Origin: Cristatella mucedo
Lineage: Eukaryota; Bryozoa; Phylactolaemata; Cristatellidae
DNA length: 62,000 bases
Assembly (NCBI GenBank): GCA_009760855.2
Contig: WPIO01000001.1
Coordinates: forward strand, 20,467,501-20,529,500
Direction: 5' to 3'
Part shown: one piece after another, positions 1 to 13,440 of the stretch
Position numbering within the stretch: the first letter of the stretch is position 1
Layout of the letters: each line of letters starts with the position of its first letter
Notes under the pieces: generated by a model
Database searches by the model: none
Seen by the model: only the letters and a program-made list of their open reading frames with translations
Told to the model about the DNA's origin: nothing
Program-made: the position numbers and the translations under genes

Positions 1-323
1 GAAGTGCAGTGTTCACCAACGAGGTAAGCAATAGACGATAGAGACCGAGCAAGCTTGGCCAGGCTGACGAATACGCGACAAGTGTGAGTGCGTAATTAGA
101 GGAAGGTTAGCAGATGTGAGAGTAGCCACCGATGGTGCAGACCGAGCACTCCGTGCTGAACGCCCGGGCACACGAAGTCACGTGATCAGCTGCCGGGTGC
201 AGGCCGGCTGGTCTCCGGCAAGACCGATGCTCACTCATGTGCTCCCGGTTAGTGAGCCGACCGACCGCACAGCGTGCCAGGTTAGACACTACACATCCGA
301 GCGAACAAGACGCAGGTACTTAC
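1..323. other. DNAH7: DNAH7 intron, no feature seen
   Basis: This is the intron downstream of exon 39B. I searched both strands for a third copy of the alternative exon and for the next conserved dynein block and found neither. A GAGGTAAGC donor-like string on the plus strand at about 21-29 has no coding support. Confidence 0.6.
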
Positions 324-464
324 AACAGAATTTTAGAGCATAGGATGAGAGAGAACAGAAGCTTGTCTTTCTCGAAAAGAGAGCGGCACACGTTCGTATA
401 CAGACTGTACGTGAAATGGTCAGAGAGATATCGCAGCCTCTTGTCCAGAATCTTCGACTTATTG
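324..464 (-). CDS. DNAH7: DNAH7 alternative exon 39B (AAA5-AAA6 junction, canonical copy)
   Basis: The exon is 141 bp (47 codons), acceptor TTTTAG before 464 and the same GTAAGTAC donor after 324, phase 2 in and out. It encodes [20 protein letters not shown], then [20 protein letters not shown] and an ending ILCSKILL. This is almost the consensus for axonemal dyneins at the junction of AAA5 and AAA6. It is the last dynein exon visible; the next one lies outside the window. Confidence 0.9.
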
Positions 465-3400
465 CTAAAACATGGCGACGCGAGGCTGAGTGCATGCACG
501 GGCTGGTGATGCACGACCCTGGCGGCCTCGGTTCGGTGCCTGGTGCGACTGGACGGCGCCTTTTTCCAGGGCGGAAACCACACTCGGTGCATTCGAAATC
601 AAGACGCAGACGAACCGTCGACCAGACCTTCGGAGCGAGACCGCCAGGGTGGCACCCCAGAGGGTACAAAAAGTGCGTACTTACAGCTCAAGATTCATGC
701 ACAGCACGAACGAAAATGCGAGTCTGTGCTCGGCAAACAGCGAGCGGCACACATTGTCATAGAGGTTGAACTGAAAGTGGTCCTTGACGTAACGGATTCT
801 CTTGTCAAGCAGCTTTGACTTATTGCTGAAACGCGGTTATGCTCATGGGCACGTCACAGCTGCTGGGCGGCAGACACAGTGTGACGGCAGCGCGGTAGTT
901 GTACCGAGCGACGTGCCAGCAAAGTCAACAGAAAGGTGAGTGGCTGCAAACGCCAGCTACCTGCACTCTTACCTATCGTGAATTGAATTGATGAACAGAT
1001 TAACAAACCAGGTCAGGGAGTATTGGTACATGGGATCGATATTCGGCAGATCCGAAATGGAAAAGAACAGGTTGGACGAGTGCTTGGCGATGGGCCTGTA
1101 TCCCAAGCGTGAGGCTTCAATCTTCTTCTCGGTCTCGTCTGCAATCTGCCGACCGCAACAGCGAGCGATAATTAATGCAAGGCTGCCTGCCACACAAGAA
1201 ATGGCAAACGAGCCGCTGCATCACACACTGCCGCCTTCTGGTGAACGACTGGACTGCACCTTCTGCTTCTTGGAGATCTCGTCTGACAGGATCTTGGAAG
1301 AGTCGAGAATTTGAATAGCGGTCTCGTCCTCCAGGATGTTGCCCTCGGAGGCTGACAGCGTGTGCAGGATCTTGTCCTCGATTTCTTTGAGCTGCTTCCT
1401 GTTCTGAGCGCTAGTAATAATAAGGCTCTGTCGCTCCTCCTCCAGTTCCGGTCTACAAGGCAGAGTGGCTGGTTTGAGAGCGCTGAACATCCTTAGGAGT
1501 TACGTGACGATCTGCTTATAAGAACGGTACTAAAATATCGGCACAGCTCAATGTGAGAAAGTACGAGACTCAGAAGAACAGAAGACACAACTAGCAGCTT
1601 GATGCTAGGACGTACAACAGTCGACCGCCATTTCACACATTAAAAGCAAGCAAGTGCATTCTTAGTTACTTCAAGTGGCGGGCAATGCGATGCTAGAGAT
1701 AAGCAGTGCAAAACATGTAATGCCCAAGACAAGCTAATAGAAACAGCAAAAAATAATGCAAGCAACTAATCCAAGAGGGAATATAGAATCAGTGAGAACG
1801 TGTCTTCGTCTCAGTCCCAAGGTGGACAGCCCCATATAGTTCAGTAGGTTCAAATGGACGTGTCACCGGATGATGCCAACCACTTCATCCTTCGGAAAAG
1901 GTTGCAGCGAGCAATGCCGTGCCTCAGCTTTCTTAAGCCTGGCCATAGTCCACGGCTGGATGCTACACAAAATTTTATGTAAGCACAAGGCATTATGGGA
2001 TAGCCAGTATTTCTGGGCTGGGAGGCTCACCTTTCTTTGGCCACGACAATGCCCAGGAGCTGATCTTCCAGACCTTCAGGCGTTATCATAAAATTCAACA
2101 AGGACACTTTCACGGCCACCTCAGGCAAATAGTGTGGGTTCCGAAGCTTGGTAGTGATGTAAAACCGGAAATCCTTATTGTACTCAATGACGTTTTCTCC
2201 AAGCCTTATCATATCGACACCACCTACAAGAAGCAACCGGCATTCAAGCAAAATGATACACTCCGTATCATCAGTGATGCAGATGAAAGCACCATATCAC
2301 TACTGCAAATGCTTTAGGACCTGAAGACAAAACATTTTGTGGAGCACAGTATTAACTGGTTTTGACATAACCTACCCTGCTTAAACGTCTGCTTCAGTAG
2401 CAGCGGTTCAAGCGATGGGTCCAACTCCTCGCCCACGTTCTCTAGAAGAATTGGATTGCCGAATTGTATGCCGTTTTCGAGGTTCCTCATATAGTCGGAA
2501 TCAGTAAGCTTAATGACGTATAGGTTTTTATCCTTCTCCATATTCTTAACCCATTTGTTAGCCTGCCCCTGAGGATCAATCATGAGTGGCCTACAGCAAA
2601 ATAATCAAGCATTAGACCAAGATGAAGAAGCACGATCAACCACGAGACCAAACTAATCATGGCCATCAAATCAAATCCGGCTTACCATCGGCGTGAGTTT
2701 GCAACAATAACACCGTTGTCAATAGAGAAACTGTCACGGGGGAGTCCATTGATGTTCCACTGTTGGATCTTAATAGGCTCTCCAAGCGTTTTCGTGAGGG
2801 AGAACTCTTGAGAGCAAGGTATTTTCTTATCCTACAGTCACACAAAAAGGCTGTTCACATGATCTAGCAAGTACATCCCACAAAAATATATCTGAAATAC
2901 AAACTTGAAAAAGTTACTAACAAATACAAATTCCAGATTAATATGCATACCTATGTTATTGCCAGGATCAAGGCAGGCATCAGAAACAGAACAACAGCAA
3001 CTCACTGCAATAATCAAGGCAGCCACACACTGGAACGTACCGTACAGAGTTTCACCCACGAGGCAATGCACTCTTCTCTAAAAGCCATCGTGAACGGTCC
3101 AAGATAAGCAATCACACCGGCAGAAATCAGCACATCGCCAGCAAGGTTATCGTAGATACTTTGCAAGCGAGCAGCTGCTTCAGTCCATCGTGTCTTTTCG
3201 CCACCAAGGCCACCAATAAGCTTTTCAGCTCGGACAAGCTTCTTGCCACAAAGATCAACCTGGTACGAAAAGTCAACAAGCAGGCTTGATGACGCAGCAG
3301 CCAATAAAGTAGCGATGAAGTAGCCAATGACATACTAACCAGTCCAGCAACAGCAGCTGCAGCAGAAATGGAGGCATGGTGAGGGAGCAGGGCTCACCTG

Positions 3401-6400
3401 GTACGCAAGGTTTTCCTTCTTAGCCACCATTTCCTTGAACGTTTTCTCGAGCAAAGCGAGTCGGTCCTTGACTGCTTTCAGCTCTGCACGCTTTGCATTT
3501 AGTAAAGTCATTGTCTTCGCGAGATCATCCTCAGCTTCACGCAAACGAGCTTTCTTTGGTGCCACCACTTTTGCAACACGGTCGTAAATCTCCATGGCAC
3601 TGATCCATTGACAGAGACCTTTGGCAGCCTCCGATGCTTTGGCAACCTTTACTGGGTCAAAATCCGGATTCCCGATGTATTCCTTGCGTATTTTTTGCAT
3701 GACATGCACAGGAATATTGTCCTTATCATAATCTTTCAACATTTGCAGGAATCCCATATCACCAAGCAGTTTCTTTGATGGACCCCAGTAATCAAGTATC
3801 TGCAATAAGCATTAGTTTATGCAGTTTATGGAGCTCCATCCAGGTCAATTAGGTAGCGCTCTAATCAGCCGGGCAGCACACAGGGCAAGCAAGTGACGGT
3901 TCCTTTCAGCATGCTCTAACCATGTCAAAAAGAACTTAAAACATGATGGCCAGCACCCTGGTTTGGCCAGGAAGTAGCGAGCCATTTAGCAACAAATGAA
4001 CAACCATGAAAGAATGAGAATTTTCTGTGGTGCCCTACAGGTTCGAAAGCACGACCCGGAAATCGAGGAAACACGATTCACCTTTTGTCCGGTGCCTGAA
4101 GGATCATTCACTTTTTCAGGTTTTATGTCTTTCATGACACACACGGCTGCCATTACCAGCTTTACACCAGATGGCGGGTTCTTCATCGCCTTGACAATAG
4201 TGATGTCAGCAGGCTGCAAGAAATTAATACAGCTCTAGTCACCCTGTGCGCAGTAGCAGTTGAAAGGCAGGCACACTGTGCTTACTGTGCCAAGATCACA
4301 TGGAGCAGCACCGGGTAAGGTAAACTTGACGCATAAGGGTGAAGCCCGACAGGAAAAAGACACGCTTGCTCGTTTGCAAACAAGCTGCACCTCAGATCGT
4401 CCGACAGGTCTCAGTTGTTTGCATGCATAGCAATAACTGAGCTGCTACATCAGGGCTCTAGGCTAACAGACCAAGGAACTGCTTTGCATTGTGGGATTGT
4501 GAAGGCAACATGAGAGTGACAGCGCAATCAGAATAATGATGCATACCAGAGATGCACGAGAGAAAGAGGACAACGAAAGGTATCCACTGTTGATCAAGAG
4601 TCACTGCTACTAGACAAGCAACGACTCTGACCTTTAGAGTATCCAGGGCTTCCACTGCTGCCTGCAATGCTGGTATGGCCTCGGCCAGGTCAGCTTCGCA
4701 TTCGTCCTTGAGACTCTGGGCACCTGTCGCTTGAACGTTTGCCACTTCCTCGTCGGCCTTCACGATTTCGCTCGTCTTCTGGACTTCCTTAGATTCCCTT
4801 TCTATTGTTATCATCATTTTCTCGGTTTCTTCTGAAGACTTGACCAACTCCGGTTGGAGGGCCTCGAGCTCCTTTTGCATGTCAGCAACCTATCGATGGC
4901 CAGAAAGACTAGCCGAGTAAGCACGATGGATTGTATGACACGACAAGAAAACTTAAGCTTAACAATTGATGGCCGGAGCTTCGGCAAGTCCTCAATGCAT
5001 AGAAAGCAAAAGAAGTGAGAAAAATCACCAATCAGTACCTGGGATGCTGCAAAGGCCAGCTTTTCCAGGCCGACTTCATAGCGGCGCTTGGCCTTCATGG
5101 TTTCGTCTTGCTTCTTTCCCAGTAGGGTCTTGAAGGAGCCAATGAGTTCTAGGTATGACGTTGGCGTGACGTAGTTGAATCGTCCGAGAGTCATCAAATA
5201 CCTATAAATGTAAAATTTAATAAGCCACAACAAGACTGTCAAGCCGCAAATATTAGCAACCACTTACAAACCCAACACACTAGAAATATGACTTATAGCT
5301 TCACATAATTACTTTGACGATAGCTTCTCAGCCCCGGTATGGAAATTTTTGCAGATCTGCACAGAGTCTGCTTTCATAGCATCGGCAATGTCCAGTGTCT
5401 CCAAGTACTTTTGCCCCACCTTTTCAAGGGCGTCTTCAGGCCACGCCTGTAACGTCACATTATAGAGAAGGTTAATCCTATCATTGTAGCAGTGCTGGCG
5501 GATGGAACTCTTTTAAACAGAAATGCACATACTTTCGGCATGAAGCAAAAAACATAGCAGCCCCAGCAGGCTACAGTAGCCAGTAAACTTAGCATACACA
5601 GCAACACTGTGCACATGTCATACCTGGAACCAATCGATTGTGCAACAGTTGATAAGTGATGGAAATTGTCGGAGACGATTTCTGAATGCGTCACCGATAG
5701 GGCTAAAGGCAACGACGATGTGCAGATTTTCTCGCGAACGGTTCAAAAAAAAGTTGTACAAGGTGAGTGGTGAGAAGTCAGCATTCTTGTCACCACTAGC
5801 TGCCACTGCCGCCGGCCGAACCATCTCAGTGAGCTCAGCTTTCTCATCTGACGGGAACAGATTTGGAACTTCTCCAGTGTTGAGCAACGAATCGATGTCT
5901 TGGAGGAATACTTCTTGCTTTATTTGAGAGTCAGTCATTAAGAACGTCGTCGGCTTGCCTTCACAACCTGCCTTTTTGAGCACCGATTTGACGTCCTCTC
6001 TCCACTCATTAACACCATAATTCTTAGAGATCTCAGGTTGGAATATTGCATAGCCGGCCATAGCTGTAGCCAGGCGGGTAAGCGATTGGCGACCACTGCC
6101 ACCGACTCCTACGAGAAGTGCATTGCCACCAGGAACACGCAGTATTCGACACATCCGCGAGAGATGTTCAAGCACATATCGAAATATTACGAGGTTCATC
6201 CTTGTTTTGTGCGTATTGTTGTACTCATCGAGGCACTGCTCGGCCACTTTGTAGAATTCATCAAGCGATGCAATTTCTTCGTACACACGCTCCTCAATCT
6301 CGGCGTCGGGATGCATGTAATCTCCAAACATGAGATTCCGCATATCCTCCTCACGCACTGCCTTTCCACCAGAGGAAAGGCTCTCGAAGACTGCATCAAA

Positions 6401-9400
6401 AGATTCCTTAAATTCGTCGCGGACCTGGTTCTTCACCATGTTAAACAACCACGTTCTGTCCTTGTCATCGGTAAGACGATCGTAAAAGACACGGAAAACT
6501 TCGTGAGCCCACAGCCTTACCAATACTCGTTTGTTGGTCACCTGGGCCTTTCGGATTAGGCACACTCCAAGGATGACCCTGCTGAAGTCGCGCAAGTTGA
6601 ACACGTAGTGAGACTTGGTGGGTGTGGGTAGCAGGTTTTGCATGGCCTCTTTGTAGATCGTTAGAGTGGATGCCACAATCTGGTTCCCGATGGTGAAGTA
6701 GTCTGGCGGCATCTCTAGACGACGCAGGTAGGTGGTCATTAAAGTAGAAAAGATCTTGACCATTGTTTCATCGTTGAACGGAGTAATGCTCACAATGTTA
6801 AAATGGCGCAGGAAACGAGGGCTGACATCATTTCTGCCTCCACCAGGTGGACCCATTGCAGCGATAAACTGAATGTCGGTGAGGGTGATTTTCGTGGTAT
6901 CCTTCAGGTCATACCTACATACAAGTCTCTGTTAGATCACTTGCAGCTGTGAGTCGATAAAGCCCCATAAAGCATCATGTTACATCTAGCTAGAAAACTT
7001 ACCAGTTTCCCTGATCAAGGTATTGGCGAAGAAGTTCAATTGGTGGCTGAGCACCGTAAACTTCCTTAGCAGGCATGTTCACATCGTCAACAAAGATGAT
7101 GCACTTTTTACCCATGGGTGGGCCAAATACACCCTTACGTCGGCGGTCTAGTTTTGACATGATTATGAACTGCAAGAAAAACCGCAAGAATGCTTGTGGA
7201 CCCAAAGAGAATCAATCATACAGTGCAGTTATAATACAGCTAACTCAGCTGAAAGCAGGTGCTAAAACACAGTATTGGCAAAGTAAATAGCCAAGGGGGG
7301 GGGCTAATGAGTTACCTGCGTTTGGTTAGCACTGGTCTGTGCTGAAAAGTTCACAAATGAAGGAATATACTCATCGCGCGACAGGTTATTCAGCATCATA
7401 TCCTGCACGTATGCACTTTTGCCTGTGCCCGTAGGGCCAACGAAGAGAATAGGCTTCCTGAATTTGATACACTGCTCCATGAGGAAAGTGTAGCGCACTG
7501 TGTCCATAGTGGGCACTAAGATTTCGCGGATCGGCTTGTTTGAGCTGATAGCCTGCCCTTTTATAAAGTCGTTCCAGTGCCTCCAATTTCCTCGTCCAGT
7601 TTTCATCTGCACAGCAAAGCAACGTTAGCGAGGTACCAGAACGGCATCATATAAAAGTATGCAACATCAGCACGTACCACTAGATTATCGTTTGCTAAGT
7701 TCAAATACAACAAGAAACTAAGAGGAAAAAAGCAGAGCAAGGTATGGCATACAGTCATTAGACAAATAATGATTGGAAGAATGTCTTACATCGTAACTGT
7801 AGTCGTACACAAGGCCCTCTGAAGGTAAGGGGACATCGATTTTACCAATAGCTTTTGGTACTGAGAACTCCTCGATCTTTCCCAGAGTGAGCTCTTTAAA
7901 GTATTGATCAAATTTGCCACGACCATCTTGATCACAGGTAGCTCCAATCGACCATACCACCGAGAAGAAAAATTGAGCCTAAAAATACAAAGCCATGCCA
8001 CAAGTTGGCACCTGCCAGTTGTGGATGCATGGACTAGAATTCGAAGACAACAACACATCTATAAACAGTAAACAACACACACACACTAGCAATACCAAAG
8101 TACGAGCCTGATTTTTCCAAATAAGAAATTGCAGAAAACAAGGATGATCCAGCACCTGTACATACAGTTATTTCTCACTTGAAACATGATCAGCCGAGTA
8201 GAAGAGCAGGTAAAGAGGAACATGCAATGACTGGTCACTATGAAGATAAGGGGATGCTGAAAAAGTTGTTACTCACAATAATAAAAGTCCGAATATGCTT
8301 GTTTTCATTCGCACCCTCTGCATGTAGTGGCTCGTGCAGCAACATGTCCATCCAGGCCATAAGCGATCGGACCAGGTTCTGTGTCTTGGATGGTGAGAAT
8401 TCCTTAACAGACTTCCTTACAAAGTCGAGTGCCGGATCCACAAGCCAGTTAAATAACCCATCCATAAGATCCATATATTCTGGATTCTTCGAAATAACAG
8501 CTGGCTGTGCTGCCATCCACGACTTGGCAAGTGGACGCCAGCCAAGCGTCGAAGGTTCGAGATAGATCATGCCACATCGGCTGACAGTTGCAGGCTACAA
8601 GATAATTAAAATAAATTGTTCCAGTGTGTCATGCTCAAAAAAATTGAAAGAAGAAATGCCATAGAATATACAATTACTCGAGCCATAATAGTACTGTCGG
8701 ATGTATTTTATGTAAGAGTAGGCAATATACATGTGGCAGGGATTTGGTTAGTGTTAGGTTATGGAGCGGCAGTAAATTGGAAACTTTGACCAGGGTAGAG
8801 CTTCTTGGCATGCACTATCACGGTTAAATCTGTATCCTGTTAGCCCACCTCAAGCCTTTCCACAAACCTCACCTCAGCTCATATTGATTGTAGCAGCAGT
8901 TCTGGATGTATTTCCCACATACAAAAGGCTGAGCAACAAGAAGGATAGAAAAATAAAGTACATTCGCTTTTAAGACATCACTGAATATGAGTAAAACTAT
9001 GCTCAATTCCTTTTTAAGGAATTGAATGTAAAACCAATAAATGTGGGTAACTCAGATAGTAGGAAAAGTATTCTTCAAAATGGGCTTCACCATTACATCT
9101 ATTGTGTCAGCAGGAAATCAGGGCGTCCTGTTCAAAAAATATTTTTCACTGGACGACCACATCAGCTTCACAGTCAAGCCTGCCTAATTTCAGCTACTTA
9201 ACGTTGGAAAAATTTGGACCTTCTCTGACAGGGATACCACACTCAAGTTGGTCTGTGTATTTGTGACATCCCGGTGGGACTTCTATAACTTACTACTTGC
9301 AGGTCTTCAGACTTACGCAATCAGGGGCCCACAGTTAATGCATAATCTGCAGCTACGCTTGTCTGTCATTAGCATTGCAGTTGCTGCATTACACCATCGC

Positions 9401-10244
9401 TCACCCACCTGTACTTTCTCAACAAGCAGTGCATCGAATTCAATGCATGGTAGCGCACTTTTAGGTTACTTCACTCTCTTGCTTCAGCCTTCTTAACCAA
9501 ACTACTTCCTAATCAGGCAAGGCATCGTGCCACCCGATCTTCTGAATCAAGACGTTTAGCTGTGCCTCCATCCAACCTCAAAACCGGTATAGACCGTAAC
9601 TTTAGTTCAAATGCCTCTGACGCCTGGAACTCAATCCTGACTGACGTCATAACATTGCTTGACTTGTCGATACTTAAACGGGAGTTGAAGATGCGCAAAC
9701 TACTCACAGCGTTTGCTGGGTTCGCCCGAATCACACTGTGCGTGCTGATGCTGTGCACGTTAACACTGACCATATCGACACGCTGTCTTTCCGGCATATG
9801 CAAAGAAGCCTAGAAAGACATTTAGCTTCCTGACAGTGCTATGCAAATGTCATATTTCTATCATTGTCATTATTTATGCAAATCACTGCCACTCGGAGGT
9901 CAGGTTAACTAGCTACCTAACTGACCATTGGTTCCTTCCCAAGCTTCACTCGACCTGTGGCAGGGCGAAAGACGCCTCTCACCTGCCTCTCTACCTAGCA
10001 TCACCGGTTCTTAAATTCTACTATTAAGTGATAATTGTAACAAAACCGCAGACTACGTTTGGACTTTAAAGCCACCATCGTCACTCGACATGGCACCAAG
10101 AAAGCTTCAGATCACATGCCAGAGCTGGTTGGTTCAGTGGTTAAGGTGCTCGCCCTGACCAAGATCTGGCCTAGGTTGTGGGCTTGAGCCCCGAGGCAAA
10201 TGTAAAAAATAGAAATTAAGTTCGCTTAGGGTGCTAAACAAATG

Positions 10245-10283
<39 letters not shown>

Positions 10284-12339
10284 CAGATCCTAGCCAACTT
10301 TGCCATTAACACAGCCAATCATCATAGCTATACTTAGCAGTGCAAGTTACAGCACAACATGCAGATATTTTGCAATTGAGCAGTTGATGACTTTCGAAGA
10401 AAATTCCTCACCAGTCACGACATAGGTCTGGCTTGTTCATAAAAAAAAATGAATTTAAGCCCAATGAAGAAGGCCATGCTTACCGATGCCTGTGACAGGT
10501 CCATTGTCTCAAAGATGAGACTCATTACGGATGACATCTGTATGATTTCACCACTCATGAGACAAAGTTTCTTGTTATCATCCAGCACAGTGTTCATATT
10601 TTCTATCCATACAGCATCAACAGGACCATCAAATATCACCCACTTCCTGTCAGGTGTGTCTGTCATAGCAAACTCTCGGAAAGTGTTTGCTGTTATACCA
10701 TCCGTCCACTAGAAACAACAATGCTGTCTGTACATCGTTGGCAACTATTTTTAGCAAGCTGGCTGCCACAAATACCTTCATACTACGAAGGACAGACAAA
10801 GCTAGATATACTACATAAGAGCTCGTCTGTATTCATGCTTACCTCGTGTGACACAGGATCGAACTGACCGTACAGCTGACCCATTGTAATAGACTTGGGA
10901 TTGATGATACGATACATGACCTTTTCATATTCGCTGACACCGTCGTTACTCAGCTGTGTCATCGCCTGGCACAATGTCTCGAGTACTTTGGTCTTGCCAC
11001 CCATAGGGTCACCCACCAGCATGAAACTAGAACAATGAAATTCGTCCTCATATATACGTTTAGTCGCACGGTAGATGGCTACCGGTTGACAGAATATTGA
11101 TATCACGCAGTGGGAGGCCATTATTTGCTGAAAGACTGCATCGGGTGACTGGCTTTTCTGGAGATCGAGCAATTGAATGCACCTACCCGTGACGTACGAT
11201 CATCATCTCATATGTTTGAACAATCTTCTCAATGAAGAAGTCCACGGCCTGAATGTTATTTTTATTGCAGACATCGTCAACAGCCTTGAGAAACACTGCA
11301 TAGTCTGCTTTTGGGAGCTGCAGCCCGGGAAACAAGTCAGATATAATGCCATTAAAGAGAGGAATGTCGTGTGACAAGAACTTTGGAAGGTTCACATCAA
11401 TAATTGATCTGAGCAGCTACAACGTCAGATGATAAGAACGCATACAGAACCTACCCATTGTAGGGCTCACACTCAGTAAACCACTTGACATAATGATGGG
11501 ATTTCGTGTCAGGGAGGCATACAACTTGAGTCCACGTACCAAGATATTCTCATTATCATCCGGGAACTTGAGTTTCAGGTTGCCGGCAGCCGATAGCACA
11601 GCCTTGACGGCACGCATGCCATAGTCGTAGTGAAACTGGGATGACAGCTGCTCTGAGCACAGCTTGTACGTGGTGACTATCTTCACTGAGAGATTGCGAG
11701 CATCCAAAAAGCCGAACGAATAAAGCGAGATCTCGGCAATCATCGCATAGTCGGGGACCATCATGGCGACTGTCCTGAACAGAACTTTCAGGTTGTCTGG
11801 GAGCTCGGACCTGCCGGCATAGCCGGGATTCATGGTGATGCAGACGTAGCAATTGGGATTCAGCTTCAGCTCTGTTCCTTCGAACTCAAACATATCGGCG
11901 TGGCCTTGTATAGCCCTGATGATGCACAATATCTGCAAACACACACATCGGAATCTCTTGATCGCAGTGCAAAGCATGGTGCAGTGCAGAGCAAGCTCTC
12001 TTTGTCGAGCTCCGAAGGCAGAAAGACGAGTCGGTGAACCGGCCCTGAATTCGGAAGTGGCGCCAAAACAGGAACCAAGCAAAAAACAGACAAAAAGGAA
12101 ACTGTGCCGGCAGCCTCCTCTCTGGCGGCACCTTCGGCACCCTTGCACATACCTGCTGAGCAATGACAGACAGAACTTCGAGCTCGATTCGATTGAACTC
12201 GTCAAAGCAAGCCCACGCGCCTGAAGTGGCTAGCCCCTTGAAGAACTGAAAAATGAACAGCAGGTAGGCCACTGCAAAAATGCCTCGGTCAGGAATAGAG
12301 CATTAACAGCGGACAGCTATCGAACGACACACGCCCTTT

Positions 12340-12435
<96 letters not shown>

Positions 12436-13391
12436 AAGTCACTGCTGCACTAAACGGCAAGCCCACCTTGCCCATGGCCAAGTAGTCCAGACCATCTGAG
12501 CAGTTGAAGACTACGCACTGAACTGCAAGTGCCTTGGCAAGATCCTTAGTTGTCTCGGTCTTGCCCGTGCCGGCCGGTCCTTCTGGAGCACCATTGAGGT
12601 TCAGGTGGAAGGCACCCACCAGGGTCCGGTAGCAGCGGTCGGTCAGGGGCGTGATGACAAGCCTGCAAACCAAATCCTGGGTAGACACCTCATGTTGCAA
12701 CGTCAGGTAGGGAGACCTTTTGCAGCTAGGCAGCACCTCAAACTGGCCAGAAATCCGTGACACACACACACACACTCGAGGCTCGTCGTCGGGAGACAAC
12801 ACTTTTCCTGCGGCTCTCCACAAGCGAGCACTGGCACTCACCTAGGCGAATTGCCCAGGTACTCGTACGCATACTTCACGGTGGCGTTCGTTATTCTCGC
12901 GAACACGTTGTCATTCTCCCAGTAGTAACGCAGCTGCGCCAGCCACTGGAAGTCGTTCTCCGACTGCACGCCCTTGCCGACCATGTCAACGACGACGTCG
13001 CGTGCGTGCACGTCGATGACGACGAGCGCGCCGAGCGTGGTCCTGTTCTGCTTGCTCAGCCTGCCACGCACCAGCTTAACGATGGCCGCCAGCTGCTCGT
13101 CCAGCTTAGCGTTGTAGTCGCTAAGGCCGTTCGGGCCACCTCGAATGGCCTCGTGCACCTCTAGGGTCCAGAAAATCTGCGACACGCACAGCACCACCTG
13201 GCCAGGCCAGTCGAGCACCCAGTCTTCGCGAGCTTCTTGGGCGTAGGCCTGTCGAAGGAGGATTGCAGGTTGCAGTCAAGACTTCGACAGTTGCATGTGA
13301 CCGGCATGTCACCTGCCTTGAAAGACACACATCACCGGCGTGCACGTGCAAGGCCACACACACATGGCCACCATGGCCGTGTGTGTGTGCG

Positions 13392-13440
<49 letters not shown>

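Noticed and set aside
15-30. ACGAGGTAAGCA, a donor-like site on the plus strand
   Set aside because: No plus-strand coding exon precedes it within the window, and the region is inside the DNAH7 intron.
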